DNA of 64,000 nt from the NCBI RefSeq assembly GCF_031157355.1, contig NZ_JAVIFT010000002.1, forward strand, positions 62,001 through 126,000, in the 5' to 3' direction. Origin of the DNA: Hyphomicrobium sp. LHD-15 (lineage in GTDB: Bacteria; Pseudomonadota; Alphaproteobacteria; Rhizobiales; Hyphomicrobiaceae). The notes beneath the pieces are model-generated. The model saw nothing but the letters and a program-made list of their open reading frames with translations, ran no database searches and was not told the DNA's origin. Made by a program: the position numbers and the translations under genes. Within the stretch, counting starts at the first letter, position 1. Every line of letters begins with the position of its first letter. Positions 15,132 to 26,995 of this stretch are shown in pieces.

Positions 15132-16127
15132 TCAATCCTCGGCTTTGAACGGACGGCGCATGAGGCCGGAGATCGCATCATCCACCGAAAGGCGGCCTTC
15201 AAGCACCGCGTGCACGGCCTCGGTGATCGGCATCTCGACGCGCTTCTCGTCGGCGAGGCGCACGACCGCCGCCGCCGTGAACACGCCTTCGGTCACGGCA
15301 ACGCGCGCGCCGAGGACCGCGTTCAAGCTTTCACCCTGGCCCAGCGCGCGGCCGAGGCTCATGTTGCGGGATTGCGGGCTCCCGCACGTCAACACGAGAT
15401 CGCCCAGGCCGGAGAGGCCCATCATCGTTTCGGGCTTGGCGCCCAGAGCGCGGCCGAGCCTTCGCATTTCGGCAAAGCCGCGCGTCACGATGGCGGCGTG
15501 CGCACTGGCGCCAAGTCCCTTGCCGTGGACGATGCCGGCGGCAATCGCCAGCACGTTCTTCAGCGCACCGCCAAGCTCGACGCCGACGACATCCTCCGAC
15601 CAGTAGAGCCGGATCTGGCGATCGCCGAGGCGTTCCGCGAGCAGGCGCCCGAGAACCTCATTGCGGCAAGCGATGGTCAGCGCCGCAGGCAGTCCGCGCG
15701 CCACGTCGGCAGCGAAGCTCGGACCCGAAAGCACGGCGGTCGTCATGTCGGGGAGCGTTTCGGCGACCACCTCGCCCATCAGCTTGCCGGTCGCCTGCTC
15801 GACGCCTTTGGCGCAGACGATCAACGGCTGTCCCGGGCGGACGAGGCGCGCGAGCGTCGCCGTCACCGAGCGCACATGCTGGGCGGGACACACGAGCAGG
15901 ATTGCGTCGGAAGCCGCGCAGTCCTCTAGCTTCGATGTCGCCCTAAGACGTGGATCGAGCGCAATGCCCGGCAGAAACGCGCGATTGACGAGACGCTCGT
16001 TGATGTCGCTCACCGTCTCGGCTTCGCGCGCCCACAAGATCACGTCGCGACCGGCGAGTGTCAGCGTTTGCGCCAGCGCCGTGCCCCAGGCGCCGCCGCC
16101 GATCACGGCGATGCGGTTTATCGTCAT
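15132..16127 (-). CDS. gpsA: NAD(P)-dependent glycerol-3-phosphate dehydrogenase
   Basis: Reduces dihydroxyacetone phosphate to sn-glycerol-3-phosphate for phospholipid synthesis. The Rossmann motif IGGGAWGTALAQ is at the N-terminus, ILLVCPAQHVRSV and the catalytic Lys of VCAKGVE follow, and the C-terminal domain has GLSGLGDLVLTC and the PITEAVHAVLEG end. Length 331 is standard. It lies between tsaD and the EVE gene on one strand; a tsaD-gpsA order is common in alphaproteobacteria. Confidence 0.95.
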   Translation of the reverse strand: MTINRIAVIGGGAWGTALAQTLTLAGRDVILWAREAETVSDINERLVNRAFLPGIALDPRLRATSKLEDCAASDAILLVCPAQHVRSVTATLARLVRPGQPLIVCAKGVEQATGKLMGEVVAETLPDMTTAVLSGPSFAADVARGLPAALTIACRNEVLGRLLAERLGDRQIRLYWSEDVVGVELGGALKNVLAIAAGIVHGKGLGASAHAAIVTRGFAEMRRLGRALGAKPETMMGLSGLGDLVLTCGSPQSRNMSLGRALGQGESLNAVLGARVAVTEGVFTAAAVVRLADEKRVEMPITEAVHAVLEGRLSVDDAISGLMRRPFKAED

Positions 16128-16202
16128 GGCTTCGCGCTCTCCTCTCGCGTCGCTCCGACTTCGGATCGACCCCCAACCTTCTTATGTTCTACCGTATCTT
16201 TA

Positions 16203-17354
16203 TCACGCCTTGACGCCGGCCCCGATGGCGGCCGGCGCATCGGGATCGAGCGGCCAGCGCGGCTTGGCCGCAAAATCGAGCCCGTCGACGAGGCCCAGTG
16301 CCAGGCGCTCGGCGCCGGCCCAGGCGATCATGGCCCCGTTATCGGTACAAAGAGATGGCGGCGGAACGGCGAGGCGATAACCCCGCGCCTCGGCCAACGT
16401 CGACAGGGCGACGGCGATCTTGCGATTGGCGGCAACGCCGCCCGCGATCGTGAGCCATTTTTGCTGGCCGGGCGTGAAGGCCCCTGCCGCCATTTCCATC
16501 GCACGGCCGACGCGATCGGATACGACGTCGCAAACAGCCGCTTCGAAGGCCGCGCAAAGATCGGCGATATCCTGATCCGACAGTGGGGCGGCGGCCTCGG
16601 CGCGCTGGCGCAGCGCAGTCTTGAGGCCGGCCAGCGAAAAATGCGGCTCGGCGCGCCCGAGCATGGGGCGCGGCAGCGGAAAGCGAGACGGGTCTCCGGC
16701 GCGGGCGGCCTTCTCGACCTCGGGGCCGCCGGGATAGCCGAGCCCCAGGAGCTTGGCGGTTTTGTCAAAGGCTTCGCCAATGGCGTCGTCGATGGTGGTT
16801 CCAAGACGGCGATAGCGGCCGACGCCTTCGACCAGCAGGGTCTGGGTGTGGCCGCCAGATACGAGCAGCATCAGGTAAGGCGGGGCGATGCCGTCGGTCA
16901 GCCCGACCGTCAGCGCATGGGCTTCGAGATGATTGATGGCGAGGAAGGGCTTATCGGCAGCCAATGCCAGAGTCTTGCCGGTGACGAGCCCGACGACGAG
17001 GCCGCCATTGAGGCCAGGGCCAGCAGTCGCGGCAATGCCGGAAAGATCGGCCAAGCCGACGTTGGCCTCGGCGAGGGCGGCCTTGATGATGGCATCCAGA
17101 CATTCGACATGGGCGCGAGCCGCAATCTCGGGCACCACGCCGCCGTAAGGGCGGTGCTCGTCGAACTGGGAGCGCACGACATTGGACAGCACGCGGCCAC
17201 GGCCGTCTGCCTCGCGAAGCACGATGGCGGCAGCGGTCTCGTCGCAGCTCGTCTCGATGCCGAGGACGACGAGAGGCTGCCCAGAATGGCCCGATTTACT
17301 GTCTTCGTCCGGCACGCGACTGTCCTGTTTGCGTTCAAGTGCCGAGAGGGGCAT
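16203..17354 (-). CDS. tsaD: tRNA N6-adenosine threonylcarbamoyltransferase
   Basis: Kae1/Qri7-family protein that transfers the threonylcarbamoyl group to A37 of ANN-reading tRNAs together with TsaB, TsaC and TsaE. The ASKHA fold is seen in [13 protein letters not shown], the metal-binding NHLEAH histidines, and SGGHTQ (phosphate loop). The C-terminal GGVAANRKI and the [10 protein letters not shown] motif complete the active site. The annotated start adds a 27-residue polar N-terminus with no ribosome site, so the real start could be a GTG or a later codon. It diverges from hemC with a 46-base gap. Confidence 0.94.
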   Translation of the reverse strand: MPLSALERKQDSRVPDEDSKSGHSGQPLVVLGIETSCDETAAAIVLREADGRGRVLSNVVRSQFDEHRPYGGVVPEIAARAHVECLDAIIKAALAEANVGLADLSGIAATAGPGLNGGLVVGLVTGKTLALAADKPFLAINHLEAHALTVGLTDGIAPPYLMLLVSGGHTQTLLVEGVGRYRRLGTTIDDAIGEAFDKTAKLLGLGYPGGPEVEKAARAGDPSRFPLPRPMLGRAEPHFSLAGLKTALRQRAEAAAPLSDQDIADLCAAFEAAVCDVVSDRVGRAMEMAAGAFTPGQQKWLTIAGGVAANRKIAVALSTLAEARGYRLAVPPPSLCTDNGAMIAWAGAERLALGLVDGLDFAAKPRWPLDPDAPAAIGAGVKA

Positions 17355-17400
17355 TAATGGCGCCGCCCGGTCCGTGGCCCTAACATTTGGAGCCTAAGTT

Positions 17401-18330
17401 TTGCAAGCTCGCACCCTTCGTATCGGAACCCGCGGATCGCCGCTCGCCCTCGCCCAGGCGTATGAAACGCGTGGGCGGCTGATGGCCGCGCACCGCCTGC
17501 CGGAGGAGGCCTTCGAAATCCGGACCTACAAGACGACCGGCGATGTCATCCAGGACCGGCCGCTGGCGGAAGTGGGCGGAAAAGGCCTTTTTACCAAGGA
17601 GCTCGAGGACGCGCTGCTCAAGCGTGAGATCGACCTGGCCGTGCACTCCATGAAGGACATGCAGACGCAGCTGCCGGAGGGGCTCGGGATCGGCGCCGTG
17701 CTGCCGCGCGAGGACGTGCGCGACGCGTTCATTTCGCTCAAGTATCCCTCCCTCGATGCGCTTCCCCAGGGAGCCGTGGTCGGAACATCGAGCCTCAGGC
17801 GGCAAGCCCAGGTGAAGCGGGTGCGGCCGGATCTCGAAGTCGTGGGCTTTCGCGGCAACGTCCAGACGCGCCTGCGCAAGCTTTCGGACGGCGTGGCGGA
17901 TGCGACGCTGCTCGCGTGCGCCGGCCTGAAGCGGCTCGGGATGGCCGACCGCATCACGTCCGAAATCGAGACCGATCAGATGCTGCCGGCTGTCGCGCAG
18001 GGCGCCATCGCGATCGAAATCCAACTCGACGACGAAGAGACGGCGCGGCTCCTGGCGCCGCTCAATCACGAGGAAACCGCGCTCTGCGTCACGGCCGAGC
18101 GGGCCTTTCTCACGCGGCTCGAAGGCTCGTGCCGGACGCCGATCGCGGGACTTGCCACGCTTCACGGGGACACCCTACATTTCCGCGGCATGACGTTCTC
18201 GATCGACGGGGCGGAGTGCTTTGAAATCAAGCTCGAAGCGCCGGCCGGCGACGCCGAGACGCTCGGTCTTTCCGCGGCGGATGCGCTGCTTCAGCGCGGC
18301 GCGCACGCGCATCTCGGCCGGGCCTCCTGA
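17401..18330 (+). CDS. hemC: Hydroxymethylbilane synthase (porphobilinogen deaminase)
   Basis: Polymerises four porphobilinogens to hydroxymethylbilane in heme synthesis. The N-terminal IGTRGSPLALAQA, catalytic D86 in HSMKD, arginines in TSSLRRQAQ and RGNVQTRL, and cofactor-binding C244 (EGSCRTPI) are all present; 309 residues is usual. The start must be TTG 17401: an in-frame stop lies two codons earlier and TTGGAG is well placed before it. The stop overlaps the hemD start (TGATG), so the two are coupled. Confidence 0.95.
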   Translation: MQARTLRIGTRGSPLALAQAYETRGRLMAAHRLPEEAFEIRTYKTTGDVIQDRPLAEVGGKGLFTKELEDALLKREIDLAVHSMKDMQTQLPEGLGIGAVLPREDVRDAFISLKYPSLDALPQGAVVGTSSLRRQAQVKRVRPDLEVVGFRGNVQTRLRKLSDGVADATLLACAGLKRLGMADRITSEIETDQMLPAVAQGAIAIEIQLDDEETARLLAPLNHEETALCVTAERAFLTRLEGSCRTPIAGLATLHGDTLHFRGMTFSIDGAECFEIKLEAPAGDAETLGLSAADALLQRGAHAHLGRAS

Positions 18331-19061
18331 TGCATCTCCTGATGACGAGACCGGAGACGGAGGGCGAAGCCGATCCGCTCGAAACCTCGCTCATCGCCAG
18401 CGGGCACCGGGTCACCCGCGCGCCTCTGCTGGCCGTCACCTATTCCGGAACGATGCCGTCGCTCGATGGCGTGCAGGCGCTGATCGCCACCAGCCGCAAC
18501 GGGCTCAAGGCCATTGCGAGCTCATTGCCCCCGTCAGCGCTTGCGCTTCCATTGTTTGCCGTCGGCCCGGCCACCGGCAAGCTCGGCCGAAGCCTCGGGT
18601 TCCAGCGGGTAATCAAGGGCGCGGGAACAGGACGGGCGCTTCATGAGCTGATCGCAGCCACGGTGCGCCCCGAGGCGGGTTCCCTGGTGCACCTCGCCGG
18701 AGATACGCTGGCCTACGACCTCAAAGGCGCCTTGGGAGCCGAGCGCTTCTCCGTCCGGACCGAAGTTGTTTACCAAACCCGTGAGGCGGGTGAATTTCCC
18801 GCTTCGGTCGTCGATACATTTCGGGCGGGCGGGTTCGACGGGGTCATCCTGATGTCACCTCGAACCGCCAGAGTTTACGCGCGTTTGACCCATGCGTCCG
18901 GGCTCTCCGACGCGGCTGGCGCGGCCGTTCACTTCTGCCTTTCGGAGGCGGTCGGGCAGGAACTCGCCGGGCTGGCACCAGTTAGAATTGAAGTCGCTCG
19001 CTTGCCTAATTCGCAAGAAATGCTTGCTCTCATTGCCCACGAGGCGTCAGACTCTTCCTAG
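18330..19061 (+). CDS. hemD: Uroporphyrinogen-III synthase
   Basis: Closes hydroxymethylbilane to uroporphyrinogen III. The family is poorly conserved, but LLMTRPETEG at the start, IATSRNG (about 52-58), the FAVGPAT segment and VILMSPRTARVY are characteristic. 243 residues fits. Sharing one base with hemC marks a translationally coupled heme operon. A mitofilin gene follows after 141 bases. Confidence 0.9.
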   Translation: MHLLMTRPETEGEADPLETSLIASGHRVTRAPLLAVTYSGTMPSLDGVQALIATSRNGLKAIASSLPPSALALPLFAVGPATGKLGRSLGFQRVIKGAGTGRALHELIAATVRPEAGSLVHLAGDTLAYDLKGALGAERFSVRTEVVYQTREAGEFPASVVDTFRAGGFDGVILMSPRTARVYARLTHASGLSDAAGAAVHFCLSEAVGQELAGLAPVRIEVARLPNSQEMLALIAHEASDSS

Positions 19062-19202
19062 GTCCCGCCTCTCCCCCCGAGGCCCGACCGCAGCTCTTGT
19101 TTGGTCGTACCTCTCGTCGGAAAACTGCTCGGCGTCCCGGATCAGGTTCGGGACAGGCTTTTTCCCGAAGCGCGACTTAAGCCCCCTGGAGACCCTGCTC
19201 CC

Positions 19203-20999
19203 ATGACCGACAAGCCCGATCCCGCGAAGGATGCTGGCCGGACCGACAGTTCTGGCGCAAAGCGTCCGCACGCGACGCTCGATCTCAAGGCGACGGAGGT
19301 GAAGTCGCCGCCGACCTCGCAGCCACCCGCTGCAGGGACCAGCGCAAACGCAAGCGCGACATCCGCTGCGTCCTCGACATCATCGGGCACGCCGTCCGCG
19401 GCTGCGTCTTCCAGTAGCGCGCCAACGGGCGGCGCTGGCTCGGGCAGTGCCTCGCCGTCGGCGGCAAAGCCGGCCTCGTCCACAGCGAGTGCGCCGGGTT
19501 CGGCCGCGAAGCCCACCGCCACTGCCGCCAAGGATGCGCCGCCAAAAGCCGCCGCGACGTCCGCAACCACGAAGCCGGCAAAATCGGGCGGCGGGTTCTT
19601 CTCGCATCTCGCAGCCGGTTTGATCGGCGGCGGGCTCGTCTATGCGGGCACGGCGTATCTCGACCCGTCCTGGCTTCCCAAAGGCGGCGCAGGCCAATCG
19701 CAGCTCGCGGAGCGGATCGCGGCGCTCGAGGCCGCAGCCAAGGGTAGCGGCGGCGTCAATGCGCTCAACAGCAAGATTGCCGACGCGGAAGCCCGCCTCG
19801 CGAAACTCGACCAGCTCGAACAGAGCCTGGCCGCGCTCAATAGCGCGCAGGGCACGCTTCAGGCCGAGACAAAATCTCTGACGGAGGCCGCGCAGCGCGG
19901 CGACAACGCTGCGGCAACCGAACGCCTCTCAAAGCTCGAAGAGCAGCTATCGATCATCGCTTCGACGGCTCCGGCTTCGGACGGACGCGTCCCGCAAGTC
20001 GCCGCGCTCGCCGGAAAGATCTCGGATCTCGAATCTTCCCTTTCGGCGCAGATCGCGGCTCTGCGCAAGAGCCTGCCCACGGAAGTCGACGAGCGGATCG
20101 CAACGACGCAAGAGGCCAGCGAAGCCGCCAAGTCGGCAACGACGCGGCTCGATCGCGAGTTGGCGCAGATCCGAACCGAGCAGGCCCGCGGCGCCCAGAA
20201 GATCGAAACCGCAAAGGCCGACACGGATCGTCTTTCCGCAGCGGTCGACGCCGTCAAGGAAGAGACCGGCAAGCTTTCGAGCGCGTTCGGTGAGCTGCGC
20301 GGCGCAGTCGAAGGCCAGCTCAAGTCAGCCGCCAAGCCGGCCGACGTGGCCGCCGCCGTAGCGCCGGTCGCGGGCAAGCTTTCTGAACTCGAAAAGAATG
20401 TGCAGAGCGTCGTCAAGAGCGAGGAAAGCCGGAAGCAGAACGCCGAGCGGATCGTGCTCTCGCTCGAGCTCTCGAACCTCAAGCGCGCGCTCGATCGCGG
20501 CCAGGGGCAGGGCTATGCGGCCGAACTCGCCGAGGTCCAGAAGGTGTCCGGCGGGCAGATCGATCTCAGCGTGCTCGAACGCTTCAAGGACAACGGCGTC
20601 GCGACGCTCGCCGAACTCAAGGCCGGGTTCCGCCCGGTCATGAATGCCGTAATCGACGCCGACCTCGAGCCCGCGGACGGCTCCGTATTCGACCGCCTGC
20701 TGGCGGGCGCCAAATCCGTCGTGCGGGTTCGCAAGATCAGCCACGATGCGGAAGACAATAGCGCCGAAGCCGTGGTCGCCCGCATCGAGACGGCGCTCAA
20801 CGACGGACGGCTCGGCGACGTGCTCACGCTCGCCAAGACGCTGCCTCAAAAGGCCCAAGCGCCGCTCGACGACTGGCTGATCAAGGTCACCGCCCGCCAA
20901 TCCGTCGACCAGGCCATCGCCAAAGTCGAGGACCGGCTCAAGGCGTCGCTGTCGGGCGCTGAAGCCGCGCCGGCTGCTCCCGCTCCCGTGCAGAACTGA
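19203..20999 (+). CDS. Mitofilin/Mic60-like inner-membrane protein
   Basis: A 598-residue protein in three parts: a disordered Ala/Ser/Pro-rich N-terminus (1-130), one membrane segment at about 132-152 (FFSHLAAGLIGGGLVYAG), a long coiled-coil region (about 165-440) and a C-terminal mitofilin-signature domain (GFRPVMNAVIDADL to the end, with a PLDDWLIKV motif). This is the alphaproteobacterial homologue of mitochondrial Mic60, which shapes cristae; in purple alphaproteobacteria it supports intracytoplasmic membranes. The gene stands between hemD and hemY, the same order known for alphaMic60. ATG 19203 is chosen over 34 extra codons of translated leader. Function is by homology. Confidence 0.85.
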   Translation: MTDKPDPAKDAGRTDSSGAKRPHATLDLKATEVKSPPTSQPPAAGTSANASATSAASSTSSGTPSAAASSSSAPTGGAGSGSASPSAAKPASSTASAPGSAAKPTATAAKDAPPKAAATSATTKPAKSGGGFFSHLAAGLIGGGLVYAGTAYLDPSWLPKGGAGQSQLAERIAALEAAAKGSGGVNALNSKIADAEARLAKLDQLEQSLAALNSAQGTLQAETKSLTEAAQRGDNAAATERLSKLEEQLSIIASTAPASDGRVPQVAALAGKISDLESSLSAQIAALRKSLPTEVDERIATTQEASEAAKSATTRLDRELAQIRTEQARGAQKIETAKADTDRLSAAVDAVKEETGKLSSAFGELRGAVEGQLKSAAKPADVAAAVAPVAGKLSELEKNVQSVVKSEESRKQNAERIVLSLELSNLKRALDRGQGQGYAAELAEVQKVSGGQIDLSVLERFKDNGVATLAELKAGFRPVMNAVIDADLEPADGSVFDRLLAGAKSVVRVRKISHDAEDNSAEAVVARIETALNDGRLGDVLTLAKTLPQKAQAPLDDWLIKVTARQSVDQAIAKVEDRLKASLSGAEAAPAAPAPVQN

Positions 21000-21013
21000 G
21001 AGGATCGCGGCCG

Positions 21014-22684
21014 ATGACACGTCTCGTCCTTTTCCTCCTCGGTGTGATCGCGTTGGCGACAGGCCTCGCGTGGCTCGCCGATCGCCCGGGATCCTTGCTC
21101 GTCACCTGGCAGGGCTATGAAATCGAAACCAGCGTGTTCCGCGCGGTTGTGATCTTCGCGGCGCTCATCGGCTTCGCGCTTCTGGTCTGGACAATCTTGT
21201 CCCAGATCTGGTCGAGCCCGGCGGCTGTCAGCCACTTCCTCACGCGGCGGCGCCAGAGGCGCGGCCTCGACGCGCTGTCGAGTGGCATGATCGCGATCGG
21301 CGCGGGCGACCGCTCGATGGCCACGCGCTATGCCCTACAGGCGCGGAAATCGCTGCCGAACGAACCCCTGACGCATCTTCTGCGCGCGCAGGCGGCGCAG
21401 CTTTCCGGAGATAAGACGACGGCGCGGCGCATCTTCGAAGCCATGCTGGCCTCTCCCGATACCGAACAACTTGGCTTGCGCGGTCTGTTCCTGGAAGCCG
21501 GGCGCGAAGGCGAGCGGGAAGCGCAGCGGCAGTTCGCGGAGCGGGCGCTCAAGCTCAATCCGAAGCTGTCGTGGCCGGTTGAGGCGCTGTTCGATCTCCA
21601 GTGCAAGGCCGGAGACTGGGCGGGAGCGTTGCAAACCCTCGCGCTGGCCAAGCGGCATCACCACCTGGAGCGGCCGGATTCGGATCGACGCCGCGCGGTG
21701 CTGCTGACGGCGCAGGCACAGGCGCTCGAAGAGGACGATCCCGACAAGGCGCTGACGCTAGCACTCGAAGCGCACGGGCTCGCGCCTTCGCTGATCCCAG
21801 CCGCCGGCATCGCCGGACGCCTGCTCGCGGCGCGCGGAAACACGCCCCGCGCGGCCAAGGTGATCCAAAAGACCTGGGCCAAGTCCCCGCATCCCGAGCT
21901 TGCAACCGCCTATGCCTACGCCCGCATCGGCGACAGCCCGCGCGATCGTCTCGACCGCGTGAAGCAGCTATTCGCGCTCAACCCGCATTCGATCGAAAGC
22001 TCGATTGCGGTGGCGCTGGCCGCGATCGAAGCGCACGACTACGCCGAGGCGCGGCGCATCCTGCAGCCGTTCACCGAAACCGGGCTGACGCGCCGGGTGG
22101 CCGCACTGCTCGCCCGTACCGAAGCCGAGGAGAGTGGCGACAAAGGGCGCGCGCGCGAATGGCTGGCCCGCGCCGCAACAGCCCCGCGCGATGCCGCCTG
22201 GATGGCCGACGGCGTCGTTTCCGACCGCTGGGCGGCGATCTCGCCGGTGACGGGCGCGCTCGACGCGTTCGAATGGCGGGTTCCGGTCGAGGATGTCGAG
22301 GGCGGCGAAGATCGCATTCTCGGCAGCGACCTCACCGAGTTCATCGCCTCCGGCGAGCCGGATACCGTGATTGCCAAGGCGGAAGCAATTTCGATCGAGC
22401 CGGAACCGAAGGCCGCACGCGCTGCCGATGCTCCGGAGCCCAAAACCGCGCCGCCCGTCAAGACGGCGCCGCCGGCTAAGAACGACGCGGCACCCGCCGC
22501 GGCCTCGGCACCCGAAAAGACCGCGCAGCGCCGGTCCGACGGGGGCGAGGAGCCCACTCAGGCACGCGGCGAACGAACGCGTATCTTCACGCCCTCGCAC
22601 GCTCCGGACGATCCGGGGCTCGATCCGGACGACGAGGACAGCCCTTCCATGCGAGCCACCACCGGCTCGTTCAAGCCGGTCTGA
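21014..22684 (+). CDS. hemY: HemY-like TPR membrane protein of the heme operon
   Basis: A 556-residue protein with two N-terminal membrane helices (about 5-24 and 42-66) in the HemY_N pattern (LFLLGVIALATGLAWLADRPG), then TPR-like helical repeats to about 400. The gammaproteobacterial HemY is an uncharacterised heme-operon protein; it is unrelated to protoporphyrinogen oxidase of the same symbol in Bacillus. After residue 460 a Pro/Ala-rich, probably disordered tail (KTAPPVKTAPPAKNDAAP) extends the family by roughly 90 residues. Fourteen bases separate it from the mitofilin gene, so the two are likely co-transcribed. Confidence 0.82.
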   Translation: MTRLVLFLLGVIALATGLAWLADRPGSLLVTWQGYEIETSVFRAVVIFAALIGFALLVWTILSQIWSSPAAVSHFLTRRRQRRGLDALSSGMIAIGAGDRSMATRYALQARKSLPNEPLTHLLRAQAAQLSGDKTTARRIFEAMLASPDTEQLGLRGLFLEAGREGEREAQRQFAERALKLNPKLSWPVEALFDLQCKAGDWAGALQTLALAKRHHHLERPDSDRRRAVLLTAQAQALEEDDPDKALTLALEAHGLAPSLIPAAGIAGRLLAARGNTPRAAKVIQKTWAKSPHPELATAYAYARIGDSPRDRLDRVKQLFALNPHSIESSIAVALAAIEAHDYAEARRILQPFTETGLTRRVAALLARTEAEESGDKGRAREWLARAATAPRDAAWMADGVVSDRWAAISPVTGALDAFEWRVPVEDVEGGEDRILGSDLTEFIASGEPDTVIAKAEAISIEPEPKAARAADAPEPKTAPPVKTAPPAKNDAAPAAASAPEKTAQRRSDGGEEPTQARGERTRIFTPSHAPDDPGLDPDDEDSPSMRATTGSFKPV

Positions 22685-22776
22685 CCGAATGATGCCTCGC
22701 GATCTTGCGCGGGGCCCTGATGCACGGGCGGGGGCACATCGACGCGGTGCCCGCCCGTTGAGCAGTTTTGACCACT

Positions 22777-22790
22777 CTGATCCAAATCAA
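22777..22790. promoter_or_regulatory. FNR/FixK-like box upstream of acs
   Basis: CTGATCCAAATCAA equals the anaerobox TTGAT-N4-ATCAA except for the first base, and it lies 125 bases before the acs start. It shares its mismatched half-site with the orphan box at 13226. The 230-base gap from 22685 holds nothing else obvious. This suggests oxygen-responsive or Crp-family control of acs; experiment is needed to tell which. Confidence 0.5.
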
Positions 22791-22914
22791 TGTGAGCCGG
22801 CAGCCCCGGATCCACTCATTCTTCGATATGCATTCGACCAAGGGGGAAGTTGTCGCTCGCTCCCCCTTTGCCCATAATGACGCCAACAATAACCGGTTCC
22901 GGGAGGAATTAACG

Positions 22915-24864
<1,950 letters not shown>

Positions 24865-24885
24865 GCCTCGCCGTCGCTTGAATTG

Positions 24886-24917
24886 AAAAAGGCCGCTCGG
24901 TTCGAGCGGCCTTTTTT
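24886..24917. terminator. Bidirectional intrinsic terminator between acs and the M3 peptidase gene
   Basis: GGCCGCTC (24891-24898) and GAGCGGCC (24904-24911) form a perfect stem with a 5-base loop, flanked by AAAAA on the left and TTTTTT on the right, so it can stop transcription from both convergent genes. Confidence 0.92.
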
Positions 24918-24922
24918 AGTTT

Positions 24923-26995
24923 TCAGGCGAGGCCGCGCTTCTTGAGCAGGCCTTCGATCTCGGGCGGGCGGCCACGGAAGGCCACGTACGCGTCGAGCGC
25001 GTCCTGCCGATTTCCGGCGGCGTAGATGTTGGCCTTGAGCTTGTTTGCGGTCTTGCGGTCGAAGATGTTGCCGCTTTCCTTGAAGGCCGCGAACGCGTCG
25101 GCGTCCATCACCTCAGACCACAGGTAGCTGTAGTAGCCGGCCGCATAGCCTCCGATGATGTGCTGGAAATGCGGGATGCGATGGCGCGGCACGATCTCGG
25201 CCGGCATCCCGATCTGCGCGAGGATCTCGCTCTCGAAGGCATCGACGTCGAGCCCCTTGGTGTCGGTGAGCGTATGCAGCTCCAGATCGAGCAGGGTGGA
25301 AGCGGTGTATTCGACCGTCTGGAAGCCCTGATTGAAGGTGCGCGCGGCCCCGAGCTGCTTCAGCAGGCGTTCCGGGATGGGCTTGCCGGTTTTGGCATTG
25401 AGGGCGAAGCGCTTCAGAACCTCCGGCTCCGACAGCCAGTGCTCGTAGAGCTGCGACGGCAACTCGACGAAGTCGTGCAGCACGTTGGTCATGGCGAGAG
25501 ACGGGTAAGTCACATCGGACAAGAGCCCGTGCAGCCCGTGGCCCAGCTCGTGGAACAGCGTCCGCGCGTCATCGAACGACAGCAGCGTCGGGGTTCCGGG
25601 CGCGCCGCGCGCAATGCTCATCACGTTGACGACGATGGGGCGGATGTTGCCGCCGAGCTTGTGCTGGCCGCGATAGGACGACATCCAGGCGCCGGAACGC
25701 TTCGAGGGGCGCGCGTAGTAATCGCCGTAGAACACGCCGACGTGCTCGCCGGATTTGGTCTTCACCTCCCAGGCGCGCACATCCTCATGGTAGACGGGGA
25801 TGTCGGCGCGCTCTTCGAACACGATGCCGAACAGCTTGCCGGCGGTGTCGAAGGCGGCTTCGAGAACGTTGTCGAGCACGAGATAGGAGCGAACCTCGGC
25901 CTCGTCCAGGTCGTAGCGAGCCTTGCGCTCCTTCTCGGAATAGTAGCGCCAGTCCCAAGCCGCGATCTTGAAGTTGCCGCCCTCGGCGCGAGCACGCTTT
26001 TCGAGGGCGTCGCGCTCCTCGCGGGCGCGCCGGAGCGCGGGGGGCCAGACCTTGTCGAGCAGGCCGCGCACCTCGGCCGGCGTCTTGGCCATCGTATCCT
26101 CGAGCACGTAGGCCGCGAAGGTATCGAAGCCGAGCAGGCGCGCCAGCTCGCTGCGCAACGTCATCATCTCGACGACGATCTTGCGGTTATCGGTCTTGCC
26201 GCCCAACTCGCCGCGCTTGATCCAGGCTTTCCAGGCTTCCTCACGCAGGTCGCGGCGGGCAGAGAACTGCAGGAACGGCTCAACGCTGGAACGGGCCAGT
26301 GTGATGGCGTGCCGGCCGGGCTTGCCGAGGTCGGTGGCGGTCTGAGCGGCGGCATCCCGAACGGAGTCCGGCAGGCCGGCAAGATCGCGCTCACCATCCA
26401 GGATCAGGTGCCAGGCCTGCTCGTCGGCGAGCACGTTCTGGGTGAAGGCGGTGCCGAGGGTGGCGAGCTCGGTGTTGATCTCGGCAACGCGCTTCCTGGT
26501 CTTGGCGTCAAGCTTGGCGCCGGCGCGCACGAAACCTTTGTAGGTGCGCTCGAGTACGCGCAATCCCTCGGCATCGAGGTCGAGATCGGCGCGGCGCTCG
26601 TGGAGATCGGCGATGCGAAGGAACAGGCGGCGATTGAGCAGAACCGCGCTTTGATGTGCTGCGAGGCGGGGAGAGATGTCGCGTTCGATTTCCTGCAGCG
26701 CCTCGTTGGTGTCGGCGCTTGCAAGATTGAAGAAGACCTCCGCGACCTTGCTCAGCAGAACGCCGCTCTTCTCCAGCGCAACGATGGTGTTGGCAAACGA
26801 GGGCTTGGCGGCGCGGCCGGCGATTTCAGCGATCTCCGCCTTATGGGCTTTCAGCGCGGCATTGAACGCGGGCGGAAAATGGCGCGGCTCGATCGACGCG
26901 AAGGGTGGCACCTTGAACGGCGTGCGCCAGGAGGCGAGAAGCGGATTTTGCTGCTTTGCGCCGGACTTCGCGGTTTTGCCGGGTGCTTTCGCCAT
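24923..26995 (-). CDS. M3 family metallopeptidase (oligopeptidase A / peptidyl-dipeptidase Dcp type)
   Basis: Cytosolic zinc peptidase that degrades short peptides. The helical N-terminal half of the M3 family is followed by the zinc site LFHELGHGLHGLLSD and the downstream FVELPSQLYEHW (third ligand region); YTASTLLDLELH and a C-terminal GYAAGYYSYLWSEVMDADAF are also typical. ATG 26995 with GAGG upstream gives 690 residues, the usual length; the track-like longer start is rejected. No signal peptide. PrlC and Dcp cannot be separated by eye. Confidence 0.92.
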   Translation of the reverse strand: MAKAPGKTAKSGAKQQNPLLASWRTPFKVPPFASIEPRHFPPAFNAALKAHKAEIAEIAGRAAKPSFANTIVALEKSGVLLSKVAEVFFNLASADTNEALQEIERDISPRLAAHQSAVLLNRRLFLRIADLHERRADLDLDAEGLRVLERTYKGFVRAGAKLDAKTRKRVAEINTELATLGTAFTQNVLADEQAWHLILDGERDLAGLPDSVRDAAAQTATDLGKPGRHAITLARSSVEPFLQFSARRDLREEAWKAWIKRGELGGKTDNRKIVVEMMTLRSELARLLGFDTFAAYVLEDTMAKTPAEVRGLLDKVWPPALRRAREERDALEKRARAEGGNFKIAAWDWRYYSEKERKARYDLDEAEVRSYLVLDNVLEAAFDTAGKLFGIVFEERADIPVYHEDVRAWEVKTKSGEHVGVFYGDYYARPSKRSGAWMSSYRGQHKLGGNIRPIVVNVMSIARGAPGTPTLLSFDDARTLFHELGHGLHGLLSDVTYPSLAMTNVLHDFVELPSQLYEHWLSEPEVLKRFALNAKTGKPIPERLLKQLGAARTFNQGFQTVEYTASTLLDLELHTLTDTKGLDVDAFESEILAQIGMPAEIVPRHRIPHFQHIIGGYAAGYYSYLWSEVMDADAFAAFKESGNIFDRKTANKLKANIYAAGNRQDALDAYVAFRGRPPEIEGLLKKRGLA

